DNA of 33,001 nt from an uncultured Silvanigrella sp. (GTDB lineage Bacteria > Bdellovibrionota_B > Oligoflexia > Silvanigrellales > Silvanigrellaceae), in the NCBI GenBank assembly GCA_903932045.1, contig CAIZES010000170.1, positions 1 through 33,001 of the forward strand, in the 5' to 3' direction. The position numbers and the translations under genes are program-made. Below, piece by piece: positions 7,499 to 14,852 of this stretch (position 1 is the stretch's first letter; each line of letters starts with the position of its first letter). The notes beneath the pieces are model-generated. The model did not search any database and had not been told where the DNA came from. It was given only the letters and a program-made list of their open reading frames with translations.

Positions 7499-8770
7499 AT
7501 GGGTGTATTTTTAGTAGGAATGAGTCATGCAACGGCCTCGCTGCCGCTTCGTGAGAAGCTTTTTGTTGGTGGCGATCCTGCGCGTGCCTTGCCTCCTCTT
7601 TTGTGTGACGGCGAAAATATTAGAGAAATAGCAGTTGTTTCAACCTGTAATCGTATAGAAATATACGCCGAAGCAACTTCAGCACAGCCAATTATTGATG
7701 CGCTGGCATCGCGGTTGGAATGTCCTCCCAGTTACGCTGTTCGCTATCTTTATCAACATGAAGGCGATAGCGCCGTTCGTTATCTATTTCGGGTTGCCTC
7801 GGGTCTGGAGTCGCAAATTTTGGGCGAAACCCAAATTTTGGGCCAGCTTCTCGAAACTCTTACCCGAGCCCGTTTGCAAGGAACAATGGGGCGCCGGCTT
7901 TCGGTTATTTTTGAGAGCGCGCTCGCGGCAGGAAAACGAGTGCAAGCTGAAACGGATATTGGTAGCGGTGGTTTTTCTGTAGGTCGCGTAGCCGTCGAAA
8001 AAGCGTTGTCCCATATTAATAATCTTGAGAATAAATCTGCGTTGATTGTAGGGGCGGGCCAAACTTCCGAGCTTATTGCAAGGCATTTGTTGGCGCGCGG
8101 CAAAGTTCCCATTTTTGTTGCAAACAGAACTCATGAAAGTGCTGTGGAGCTTGCCGAAAAGTTGGGTGGTAAGGCAGTTTTCTTTTCGGAAATTGAAAAT
8201 GTTATGAATAACGCAGATGTGGTTATCAGTTCCACGCGCGCGCCGCATCTTGTGATTTATCGTGACGCGGTAGAGCGTGCAATGGAACACCGAAAGGGGC
8301 GTCCCTTGGTTTTTATTGATGTTGCGGTTCCGCGTGATATTGACCCTTCTGTGGTTGAAATTCCTGGAGTGAGTTTGTGCAACATCGATGAATTGAGGGT
8401 TGTAACTGACGAACAGGAAGAACGTCGTCGGCTTCAAGTTCCACGGGTGGAGCAAATTCTAAACCAGGAATTTGAAAAGTGGGAACATCGTCATGCGGGG
8501 ATGAATATTGGTCCAGTTATTGCAGCTCTTCATTCTCATTTTGAACAAACGCGAGTGAGTGAGTTGGAAAAAATTTCCGGTGTCTTGAAAACGTTTTCTT
8601 CAGAACAGCGGGAAGCCGTAGAGCAAATGACTCGCACTTGGATTGGAAAAATATTGCATTTGCCGGTGACTCAAATGAAGCAAATGGTGAAAGCTGGAAA
8701 AGATCCTGTGGATGTGGTTTGTGAGCTTTTTTCGCTTCAAGTTTCTGTTGATGTCAAGGAGAAAGTTTGA
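7499..8770 (+). CDS. hemA: Glutamyl-tRNA reductase
   Basis: HemA reduces glutamyl-tRNA(Glu) to glutamate-1-semialdehyde with NADPH, the committed step of C5 tetrapyrrole synthesis, and hands the product to HemL. The 423-aa protein shows the catalytic Cys50 in VVSTCNRIEIYA, the substrate-domain motif GLESQILGETQILGQ, a Rossmann loop LIVGAGQTSELIARHLLARG, FVANRTHESA and VPRDIDP. The C-terminal dimerisation helix is present. The ATG follows AGGAG at normal spacing. Its stop shares one base with the hemC start (TGATG), so the two are translationally coupled. In this genome hemL is 1.8 kb upstream rather than adjacent, separated by sirC and a lipoprotein gene on the other strand. Confidence 0.97.
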   Translation: MGVFLVGMSHATASLPLREKLFVGGDPARALPPLLCDGENIREIAVVSTCNRIEIYAEATSAQPIIDALASRLECPPSYAVRYLYQHEGDSAVRYLFRVASGLESQILGETQILGQLLETLTRARLQGTMGRRLSVIFESALAAGKRVQAETDIGSGGFSVGRVAVEKALSHINNLENKSALIVGAGQTSELIARHLLARGKVPIFVANRTHESAVELAEKLGGKAVFFSEIENVMNNADVVISSTRAPHLVIYRDAVERAMEHRKGRPLVFIDVAVPRDIDPSVVEIPGVSLCNIDELRVVTDEQEERRRLQVPRVEQILNQEFEKWEHRHAGMNIGPVIAALHSHFEQTRVSELEKISGVLKTFSSEQREAVEQMTRTWIGKILHLPVTQMKQMVKAGKDPVDVVCELFSLQVSVDVKEKV

Positions 8771-9675
8771 TGCGCCTCGTTTTGGGTACTCGTGGTAGCT
8801 TGTTGGCTCGCACGCAAAGTGAAACAGTGGCGCAATTTTTGCGTGAACGCGGATTCCAAGTGGAAGTGAGAATTTACAAAACTGCAGGCGACATCCATTT
8901 GGATCGTCCTCTCTCGGCAATGCCAAACAAAGGAGCGTTTACAAAAGAGCTTGAAGATGCTCTCTCTGCGAGAGAAATTGATCTTGCTGTTCACAGCTTG
9001 AAGGACCTTCCGTCTGAGTTTCCACAGGGGCTCACTGTTTGTTACTTTCCCGATCGCCAAGATCCTCGTGATGCTTTGGTTGCTCCCAAAGGTTCTTCTT
9101 TATCTTTGAAAAAACTCTCTTCTGGCGTGCGGATTGGAACTTCCAGTGTGCGCCGATCGGCACAGCTATTAGCAGTCAATCCAAATTTTGTATTGTGCTC
9201 GCTGCGAGGTAATGTGGACACTCGTTTGCGCAAACTTGATGATGGTGAGTTTGATGCCATTATTCTTGCGGGAGCTGGTCTTGATAGACTTGGTTTTTCT
9301 GATCGCATTTCCGAACGCTTAGATCCATTTCAGTTTCTCCCCACGCCTGCACAGGGCTGTTTGGGTATTGAGTTTCGTTCAGATGATTTGCGTATTTCTC
9401 AGGTTTTTTCTGAATATCAAAATTCGAGTGCAATTCGATGTGTGAGAGCCGAACGTGCCTTTCTTTCTGTCTTCGGCGGTGGCTGTTCTGCACCGTTGGG
9501 GGCTCTGGCCACCGAAAAAAATGGCGTTATCGAACTTCAAGCAGCGCTGTGGAGTGCCGATGGCAAAAACTGTTGGCGTGAAACTCAATCCTCTGAGAAT
9601 GATCCTGAACAGCTTGGCGAATACGTTGCGAAAAAGCTAAGTGAAAAAGTTCCCGCTATAAAATTCCCGCTATAA
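8770..9675 (+). CDS. hemC: Hydroxymethylbilane synthase (porphobilinogen deaminase)
   Basis: HemC polymerises four porphobilinogens into hydroxymethylbilane, the substrate of HemD. In the 301-aa product I see LGTRGSLLARTQ at the N-terminus, AVHSLKDLPSE with the catalytic Asp79, the RIGTSSVRRSAQL and SLRGNVDTRLRKLD substrate arginines, and FGGGCSAPLG with Cys239, which would carry the dipyrromethane cofactor. The start is the ATG sharing one base with the hemA stop, not the overlapping TTG at 8767. The last residues (VPAIKFPL) and the stop codon are encoded by the first units of a 14-bp tandem repeat that continues beyond the gene, so the C-terminus has been shaped by repeat expansion. Confidence 0.97.
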   Translation: MRLVLGTRGSLLARTQSETVAQFLRERGFQVEVRIYKTAGDIHLDRPLSAMPNKGAFTKELEDALSAREIDLAVHSLKDLPSEFPQGLTVCYFPDRQDPRDALVAPKGSSLSLKKLSSGVRIGTSSVRRSAQLLAVNPNFVLCSLRGNVDTRLRKLDDGEFDAIILAGAGLDRLGFSDRISERLDPFQFLPTPAQGCLGIEFRSDDLRISQVFSEYQNSSAIRCVRAERAFLSVFGGGCSAPLGALATEKNGVIELQAALWSADGKNCWRETQSSENDPEQLGEYVAKKLSEKVPAIKFPL

Positions 9676-9772
9676 AATTCCAGTTATAAAATTCTCGCTA
9701 TAAGACTCCAACTAGCAAATGCCAACTAGCAAATGCTAACTACCAAGTTTCCACTGCAGAATTGCCCCGTAA
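9649..9772 (+). repeat. Degenerate 14-bp tandem repeat overlapping the hemC stop
   Basis: Units of 14 bases modelled on AAATTCCCGCTATA run head to tail: 9661-9674, 9675-9688, 9689-9702, 9703-9716, 9717-9730, 9731-9744 and 9745-9758, with a partial unit at 9649-9660 and perhaps a last eroded one at 9759-9772. The first units are near-identical. The later ones drift as a group to AAATGCCAACTAGC, as if a second variant amplified separately. Fourteen is not a multiple of three, so copy-number change within hemC would alter its C-terminus. Confidence 0.85.
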
Positions 9773-9818
9773 AAACAACTATTTCCTTGTTGGCACACAA
9801 ATTGCTTTCAAAACAAAA

Positions 9819-9839
9819 ACGAACAAATGGTTTGTTCGT
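9819..9839. promoter_or_regulatory. Perfect dyad, 9-bp arms with 3-bp centre, upstream of the Cys-rich gene
   Basis: ACGAACAAA (9819-9827), TGG, then TTTGTTCGT (9831-9839) form an exact inverted repeat ending 29 bases before the ATG at 9869. The symmetry and position suit a dimeric repressor operator; a tight 5' UTR hairpin is the alternative. No run of T follows on either strand, so it is not an intrinsic terminator. Confidence 0.55.
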
Positions 9840-9868
9840 ATCAATATTTGCCTTCAAAGGGGCTTTTT

Positions 9869-10231
9869 ATGAAAATTGTTTTGAGTAGCGTTTTGCGTGT
9901 TTCTTGTGGTTTGGCTTTCTCAACTGTTTTTCTTTTTAATACGGCTTTTGCGGCCATTTGTCATACCGAAACAAGGTGTGCGCAAAAGCAGGTGTGTCGA
10001 TTCGTTTGTTCTGTTGCTGGCGGGGCAGTGGGGGGAGCTGTTGCTGGTGGCGTTGGAACGGGTGCTGCTGTAGCGGCAGGAAATCAAGTTTGTAGTCAGC
10101 TCTGTGAGTTCGTTCCCGACTGCGTCACTCAATATGCTTGCGATCAATATGTTGCTCCTGGTGAGAGCTTTTTTCTGCTTCCATCTGAAGGAGATGATGA
10201 GTTGTCTCAAGAATTTGTTAAGGAAATATAG
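9869..10231 (+). CDS. Small secreted Cys-rich protein with glycine-zipper segment
   Basis: I do not recognise this 120-aa protein. It begins with a clear signal peptide (MKIVLSSVLR, a hydrophobic core and cleavage after TAFA). The mature part is built symmetrically: four cysteines (CHTETRC, QVC, FVC), then a Gly/Ala/Val stretch with GxxxG spacing (GGAVGGAVAGG and on), then four more cysteines (QVC, QLC, PDC, YAC), and an acidic tail. Eight cysteines could form four disulfides in the periplasm, and the glycine zipper could pack helices or insert in a membrane. The ATG at 9869 follows AAAGGGG and gives a normal signal peptide; an in-frame ATG at 9827 lies inside the dyad and would spoil it. Function is unknown. 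The dyad just upstream suggests specific regulation. Confidence 0.7.
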   Translation: MKIVLSSVLRVSCGLAFSTVFLFNTAFAAICHTETRCAQKQVCRFVCSVAGGAVGGAVAGGVGTGAAVAAGNQVCSQLCEFVPDCVTQYACDQYVAPGESFFLLPSEGDDELSQEFVKEI

Positions 10232-10232
10232 A

Positions 10233-10394
10233 ATGTTTTTTGCACGTTTTTTCTCGCTTATTCTCGTTTTTTTTATAATGGATAGAGTCTTTGAAAATGT
10301 AGAGTGTTGTCTGGCGACGAAAATACCTGTTATGTGTGTGGTCGGTGGCTTCTGGGGTTTGTCTTTCAAAAGCATAGGAAAGCATCGTCAGTGA
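10233..10394 (+). CDS. Possible small hydrophobic protein
   Basis: A 53-codon frame starts one base after the stop of the Cys-rich gene, with AAGGAA about eight bases before its ATG. It encodes an N-terminal hydrophobic stretch (FFSLILVFFIM), two adjacent cysteines and a basic end. Its stop overlaps the convergent pyrD stop by seven bases. Coupling to the gene before it is plausible, but the frame is short and the sequence resembles nothing I know, so it may not be a gene. Confidence 0.35.
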   Translation: MFFARFFSLILVFFIMDRVFENVECCLATKIPVMCVVGGFWGLSFKSIGKHRQ

Positions 10395-11470
10395 CGATCA
10401 GCGAAATAACTGCCCCTTATTTGTTCAACGTTATTAATTCCGCGTGCTGCCATTTCTTTCACTAATTCTTCTAATATGAGCTTTACAGCAAGGGGGCCGC
10501 GATAAATAAAAGCGGTAAAAATTTCAACAGCCCATGATCCCTTGGCAATTTTTTCAAACACATCAGCCCCGGTGATAATTCCGCCAGACCCAATAACAGG
10601 CAGCGCGCCTTTGTGCACGTCCCATGCCCATTCCAAGCACTGATTTGATAAGTTTCTGAGTGGAGCGCCGCTTTGGCCACCTTGCCATGGCAAATCAACT
10701 TTGTGAGTGTTTGTTAAAATCGCCCCGGCAAATTTTGCTTCAGAAACGGCTTCGAGCACGTTTTGGAATTCCACGCGCGTCATGTCGGGAGATAATTTTA
10801 TCCAAGTTCTACCTTTATCTTCGCAGCTCAGAGTACCCGAGAGATTTTGAATAAATTGTGGTGTTGCCAAATCACGCAAGCCAGGAGTGTTTGGTGAAGA
10901 AAGATTCACGACAAAAAAATCACACAGGTTTTTGCATTCAGAAAAAACCTTCGCATAATCTTCTAACGCGTTTTTTGCATCGGTGATTTTGTTTTTTCCA
11001 GCGTTAACTCCAACAGGAATGTTTAGGTCGCTTTTTTTCAGATTCATCAGGCTATCAGCCATTCTGGCTAATCCCGCATTGTTAAATCCCATAGCGTTTA
11101 CAAGAGCGAGGTCATTTTTTTGTCGCCATAAACGTGGGCGCGGATTTCCTGGTTGAGGAAGAGGAGTAACGGTGCCGACTTCGACAAAAGAAAATCCAGA
11201 GTGAGAGCAGCCAACAACGCACGCTGCGTCTTTGTCAAAACCAGCAGCAAGACCTATGGGGTGAGCAAGAGTTCCCAATCCAGGTAATTTCAGGCCAAGA
11301 TTCAATCCTTCTGTTTCAAATCTTCTTTGTAATTTCGTGCCGTGAATATTGGGTGCTACTCCGCACTTCAAACACGCAATTCCTATATCATGCGCAAGCT
11401 CTGGAGGTAGGCATCGCATTGCGGCGGTTCCGAGGCTCCAAAAATATTCGTTGAGTTTAGCTTCAGCCAT
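10388..11470 (-). CDS. pyrD: Dihydroorotate dehydrogenase, class 2 (quinone-dependent)
   Basis: PyrD oxidises dihydroorotate to orotate in pyrimidine synthesis, passing electrons to membrane quinone. The 360-aa product has the class 2 layout: an N-terminal helical extension (about 40 residues, LPPELAHDIG) for quinone and membrane contact, then the FMN barrel with PIGLAAGFDKD, NAMGFNNAG, and FVVNLSSPNTPGLRD with the catalytic serine at 191-192. It ends with IGSGGIITGADVFEKI, the FMN phosphate site. The ATG at 11470 shares one base with the stop of the 63-aa membrane protein gene upstream, so translation is coupled. An adjacent GTG at 11473 is the other possible start. Confidence 0.96.
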   Translation of the reverse strand: MAEAKLNEYFWSLGTAAMRCLPPELAHDIGIACLKCGVAPNIHGTKLQRRFETEGLNLGLKLPGLGTLAHPIGLAAGFDKDAACVVGCSHSGFSFVEVGTVTPLPQPGNPRPRLWRQKNDLALVNAMGFNNAGLARMADSLMNLKKSDLNIPVGVNAGKNKITDAKNALEDYAKVFSECKNLCDFFVVNLSSPNTPGLRDLATPQFIQNLSGTLSCEDKGRTWIKLSPDMTRVEFQNVLEAVSEAKFAGAILTNTHKVDLPWQGGQSGAPLRNLSNQCLEWAWDVHKGALPVIGSGGIITGADVFEKIAKGSWAVEIFTAFIYRGPLAVKLILEELVKEMAARGINNVEQIRGSYFADRH

Positions 11471-11661
11471 CACTTTTTAGTGTCTCCCCATTTTCCGAGC
11501 CAAAGTGGAAGAATAAAGGCCAAAAAAATGGGGCCGAGCAAGAGAGCAGTGAAATACCAAATGCGGGCAACTGGTGCGTTTCTACGATTAGCATTCAAAA
11601 CAAGAATTCCAAGTGCAAGAGCTCCGGCGCAAAGCCACAGCAAGATTCCCAAGCGTCCCAT
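11470..11661 (-). CDS. Small two-helix membrane protein, upstream of pyrD
   Basis: A 63-aa protein made almost entirely of two hydrophobic segments (about residues 3-20, GILLWLCAGALALGILVL, and 34-53) joined by a short basic loop NANRRNAPVARIW, with a basic C-terminal tail. The start at 11661 follows AAAGGGG; an open TTG/ATG region further up is less likely. Its stop overlaps the pyrD start (TGATG), so the two are co-translated. No function is recognisable. Since class 2 PyrD is itself membrane-associated, a link is conceivable, but only the coupling supports it. Confidence 0.65.
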   Translation of the reverse strand: MGRLGILLWLCAGALALGILVLNANRRNAPVARIWYFTALLLGPIFLAFILPLWLGKWGDTKK

Positions 11662-11682
11662 GTGAACCCCTTTCTTAGCGGA

Positions 11683-11720
11683 CAAACTCAATCCAGTGAG
11701 TCAAACTCAATCCAGTGAGT
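11683..11720. repeat. Two perfect 19-bp direct repeats, each with an internal dyad
   Basis: CAAACTCAATCCAGTGAGT occurs at 11683-11701 and again at 11702-11720, followed by a third partial start. Within each copy ACTCA and TGAGT are inverted across six bases, giving two identical operator-like half-site pairs 19 bases apart. They lie in the 148-bp space between the divergent 63-aa membrane protein gene and hflK, where regulators of either gene would bind. Confidence 0.7.
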
Positions 11721-11809
11721 CAAACTCCTCCGTAGTAGCACATTTGTTTTTGACCCGTCCAATCCATGTTAATGTGTCTTTCGTTCTTTTTGTGTTGGGG
11801 GGAAAGGTC

Positions 11810-12874
11810 ATGGTTCAAAATCAGTCTTCGTCTCAGTTTCAGTTTGGTTGGCGTTCGTGGTTGCCTCAAGATTGGAATTTTAACATGCAAGATAAAGTGG
11901 CTTACTATATTGTTATGGGAGTGCTGGCTCTTGTTACAATATTTACGTCGTTTTACACAGTGGAACCCGACGAACAGGCAGTTATTTTGCGTTTGGGGAA
12001 ATATGTATCTACTGAAGAGTCGGGATTGCATCTTAAAGTTCCGTTTTGGATTGATCAGGCTATTAAAGTTAAAACAAAGCTTATTTTGCAAGAAGAATTT
12101 GGCTTTCGTTCCACTGGGAGTCGAGGTCAGCGTACAAACTATTCTTCCGAAAAATTTGACGAAGAATCATTAATGGTTACTGGAGATCTGAATGTTGCTG
12201 ACGTGGAGTGGATTGTTCAGTTTCAAATTAGCGACCCGCAAAAATATCTGTTTCGCGTAAGAGATCCAAATACAACTTTGCGTGATATATCACATGCTGT
12301 TACGCGACGTGTGGTGGGCGACAGGCTTGTTACCGACGTGCTTACCGTTGGTAGAGCCGAAATTTCTGCCGAGGCAACTCGTCTTTTGCAAGAAACACTG
12401 GATAAGTATGATATTGGAATTCGTATTGTGGCTGTCAAACTTCAGGACGTAAATCCACCAGAATCTGTAAAGCCTTCCTTTAACGAAGTGAACTCCGCCA
12501 AGCAAGAGCAGGAGCAACTCATTAATCAGGCCGAAAAAAATTACAATAAGATTATTCCCGAAGCCAAAGGTGCGGCAGCGAAAATGATTTCGGAGGCTGA
12601 AGGCTATGCAATGTCCGTTGTGAATAGAGCCAAGGGTGATAGTGAAAAACTTGATGCCATTATTCGAGAGTATCGGAAAGCTCCCGATGTTACCCGCAGG
12701 AGAATGTACATTGATGCGATGCAAGATGTTTTCTCTCGTGTCGAAAATCTCACAATTGTCGATGAAAAGTTAAAGGGTGTCTTGCCTATCTTTGATGGTT
12801 CAAAAACATCCGTTGTTCCTATTGGTTCTCCCGGTTCTGTTGGTTCGGGCGATCCTGTACCATCAAAAAAGTGA
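11810..12874 (+). CDS. hflK: FtsH protease modulator HflK
   Basis: HflK is a membrane-anchored SPFH/prohibitin-family protein that assembles with HflC into a large periplasmic cage around the FtsH protease. The 354-aa product has a Gln/Ser-rich N-terminal tail, one membrane span (about residues 27-50, YYIVMGVLALVTIF), then the SPFH domain (VEPDEQAVILRLGKYV onward) and a long charged coiled coil (EVNSAKQEQEQLINQAEKNY) before a Gly/Pro/Ser tail. The start is taken at the ATG after GGGGGAAAGG; an upstream in-frame GTG at 11696 lies inside the 19-bp repeat region and would add an unrelated extension. hflC follows after 10 bases. Confidence 0.93.
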   Translation: MVQNQSSSQFQFGWRSWLPQDWNFNMQDKVAYYIVMGVLALVTIFTSFYTVEPDEQAVILRLGKYVSTEESGLHLKVPFWIDQAIKVKTKLILQEEFGFRSTGSRGQRTNYSSEKFDEESLMVTGDLNVADVEWIVQFQISDPQKYLFRVRDPNTTLRDISHAVTRRVVGDRLVTDVLTVGRAEISAEATRLLQETLDKYDIGIRIVAVKLQDVNPPESVKPSFNEVNSAKQEQEQLINQAEKNYNKIIPEAKGAAAKMISEAEGYAMSVVNRAKGDSEKLDAIIREYRKAPDVTRRRMYIDAMQDVFSRVENLTIVDEKLKGVLPIFDGSKTSVVPIGSPGSVGSGDPVPSKK

Positions 12875-12884
12875 GGTTTCATTT

Positions 12885-13850
12885 ATGAATAACAAAGATG
12901 CTTTGAAATATTTTGTTGGCGCAGTGATTGTTTTCATTCTTATTATGGGTTCGGGATACACCATTAACGAAGGCGAACAGGTTGTGATAACGTTGTTTGG
13001 AAAGCCCGTTCGTATGGTAAAAGAAGCTGGAATTCATTGGAAATGGCCTCTTGTTGAAAAGGTTCGCGAAATCGATCTCCGGCTCTTGAACTGGGATGGC
13101 TATCCCAATCAGATTCCCACGCGCGATAAAAAGTACATAACAGTCGATACCACCGCGCGCTGGCGTATTGTGGATCCTCAAAAGTTCATTCAATCTGTGC
13201 AAAGTCAGCAAGGAGCTCAATCACGTTTGGATGCTATTCTCGATGCAACAACCAGAGACATTATTTCCAGTCACAATTTGGTTGAGGCTGTGCGTAATAG
13301 CAATTCTATTTTTGAGGTAGTTCAAAAACGTTCCGAAGGTAAAGATTTTTCGGCAACGTTTATGGACGAAGAAGTTATTGGTGATCTCGAAAAAGTTGAG
13401 ATTGGCCGCGAGAATTTGGCAAAAATGATCTTGGATCGTGCTTCTAAAGAACTTCTTCCTATCGGAATCGAGCTTATTGATGTTCAAATTCGACGCATTA
13501 TGTATGAAGCAAGTGTGCAGAAAAAGGTGTATTCACGAATGATTTCTGAGCGTGAGCGTATTGCCGAAAAAATTCGTTCCATTGGCAAGGGGGAACAGGC
13601 TAAAATCGAAGGAAAGACAAGTCGCGAGGTTCAAGAAATTCAATCGCAGGCATATCGAACATCGCAAAAATTGAAGGGTGATGCCGACGCAAAATCCATT
13701 GCTATATATGCAAGTGTTTTGAACCAAGATCCGTCATTTTATGAATTCACGCGGAAATTAGACGCATATCGTGCAAGTATCAAGCCTGAGACGCGGATCA
13801 TTATGGGGGTAGGATCCAAGTTCTTTGATGTGATGACTAACGGGAAATAA
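12885..13850 (+). CDS. hflC: FtsH protease modulator HflC
   Basis: This is the partner of HflK, a 321-aa SPFH protein. It has one N-terminal span (about residues 7-25, YFVGAVIVFILIMGSGYTI), then INEGEQVVITLFGKPVRM, the SPFH core (PTRDKKYITVDTTARWRI) and a C-terminal helical region with the family pattern RMISERERIAEKIRSIGKGE, where HflC of other bacteria has the same charged stretch. The start at 12885 follows GTGAGG, a ribosome site overlapping the hflK stop codon. Together the two modulate FtsH turnover of membrane proteins. There is no ftsH in this window. The convergent fabI ends 28 bases downstream, with no obvious terminator between. Confidence 0.94.
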   Translation: MNNKDALKYFVGAVIVFILIMGSGYTINEGEQVVITLFGKPVRMVKEAGIHWKWPLVEKVREIDLRLLNWDGYPNQIPTRDKKYITVDTTARWRIVDPQKFIQSVQSQQGAQSRLDAILDATTRDIISSHNLVEAVRNSNSIFEVVQKRSEGKDFSATFMDEEVIGDLEKVEIGRENLAKMILDRASKELLPIGIELIDVQIRRIMYEASVQKKVYSRMISERERIAEKIRSIGKGEQAKIEGKTSREVQEIQSQAYRTSQKLKGDADAKSIAIYASVLNQDPSFYEFTRKLDAYRASIKPETRIIMGVGSKFFDVMTNGK

Positions 13851-13878
13851 AGACGTTATCTAACGGAAAACAGGAAGG

Positions 13879-14655
13879 TTATGTGGCTGCTAAAATTCCA
13901 AAACCGCAGTCCACATGAATAACCTCACCTGTAATTCCTGATGCCATATCCGAAAGAAGGAATACAGACGACTTTGCAACGTCTTCTGCGGTTACAGCGC
14001 GTCGCAGAGGCGATTTTTCTGCAGATGATGCAATGATATCCTTAATGCCGCCAATGGCAGATGCCGATAAGGTCCGAATTGGTCCTGCGCTGATACAGTT
14101 CACGCGAATGTTTTTCTTGCCTAGGTCATCGGCCAAATATCGGGTTGAGCATTCTAGTGCAGCTTTTGCCACACCCATAACGTTGTAGCCCGGCAGCACT
14201 TTTTCTGACCCTAAGTATGACATCGAAAGTATCGATCCGCCGTTTTTCAACAGGGGTATCGAACGTTTTGCAACGGCAACAAGTGAAAATGCCGACACGT
14301 CAAGTGTGTATAAAAATTGCTCACGTGATGTTTCTGTGAAAGGATTACGCAAACAGTCCTTGTCCGTGTGAGCAATGGAATGCACTACAAAATCTATGGA
14401 ATCACATTGACGTGAAATGTTTGCAAAAAACTCGTCCAAGCTTGCGTCCTGCGAAACATTGCATTGGTGTAGGGTTGTGTGGGTCCATTCGGTAGTCAGA
14501 TGTCGAAGCCTTTTTTCCTGCGCATCGCCTAAATAACTAAACGCAATTTCTGCACCTTGTTCTCGGCATTTTTCAGCAACCGCCCATGCAATGGAGTGTT
14601 CATTGGCAACGCCCATAATAATGCCACGTTTTCCTTTTAGTAGATTTTCTGCCAT
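13879..14655 (-). CDS. fabI: Enoyl-[acyl-carrier-protein] reductase (NADH), FabI type
   Basis: FabI performs the last reduction of each fatty-acid elongation cycle. The 258-aa protein has the atypical SDR signature of this family: GKRGIIMGVANEHSIAWAVA at the cofactor site, FVVHSIAHTD, and the catalytic pair Tyr157 and Lys164 in YNVMGVAKAALE (Tyr-x6-Lys), preceded by SYLGSEKVLPG. RVNCISAGPIRTLSASAI closes the substrate pocket. Typical FabI lengths are near 260. The ATG follows GGGAGAA. The gene stands alone on the minus strand, with a terminator from the neighbouring lipoprotein gene about 100 bases before its start, so it must have its own promoter in the AT-rich stretch 14660-14745. Confidence 0.96.
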   Translation of the reverse strand: MAENLLKGKRGIIMGVANEHSIAWAVAEKCREQGAEIAFSYLGDAQEKRLRHLTTEWTHTTLHQCNVSQDASLDEFFANISRQCDSIDFVVHSIAHTDKDCLRNPFTETSREQFLYTLDVSAFSLVAVAKRSIPLLKNGGSILSMSYLGSEKVLPGYNVMGVAKAALECSTRYLADDLGKKNIRVNCISAGPIRTLSASAIGGIKDIIASSAEKSPLRRAVTAEDVAKSSVFLLSDMASGITGEVIHVDCGFGILAAT

Positions 14656-14750
14656 TTTTTCTCCCGTTTTTTTGCCGTCGAGTTGTTTTTTAGGTTGATT
14701 TGAAAACCGAACTCAAATTCATGCCATTTTTATTATGCAATGTCCGAAAT

Positions 14751-14778
14751 AAAAAAAACCACAGCATCGGGGCTGTGG
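14751..14778 (-). terminator. Intrinsic terminator of the lipoprotein gene
   Basis: On the minus strand CCACAGC, a six-base loop and GCTGTGG are followed immediately by eight T. This is a textbook Rho-independent terminator 75 bases after the stop of the gene at 14853-15884. It isolates that gene from fabI. Confidence 0.9.
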
Positions 14779-14852
14779 CGGAAATTGAAACACTTGGGAG
14801 TCATTTAGCGAGTTATTTTTAATAATTCGTTCCAGTGGTTACTTTTGCAGCG

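Noticed and set aside
9819-9839. LexA/SOS box
   Set aside because: It contains GAAC and GTTC, but these are nine bases apart, not four as in the Gram-positive box, and the neighbouring gene is not a repair gene.
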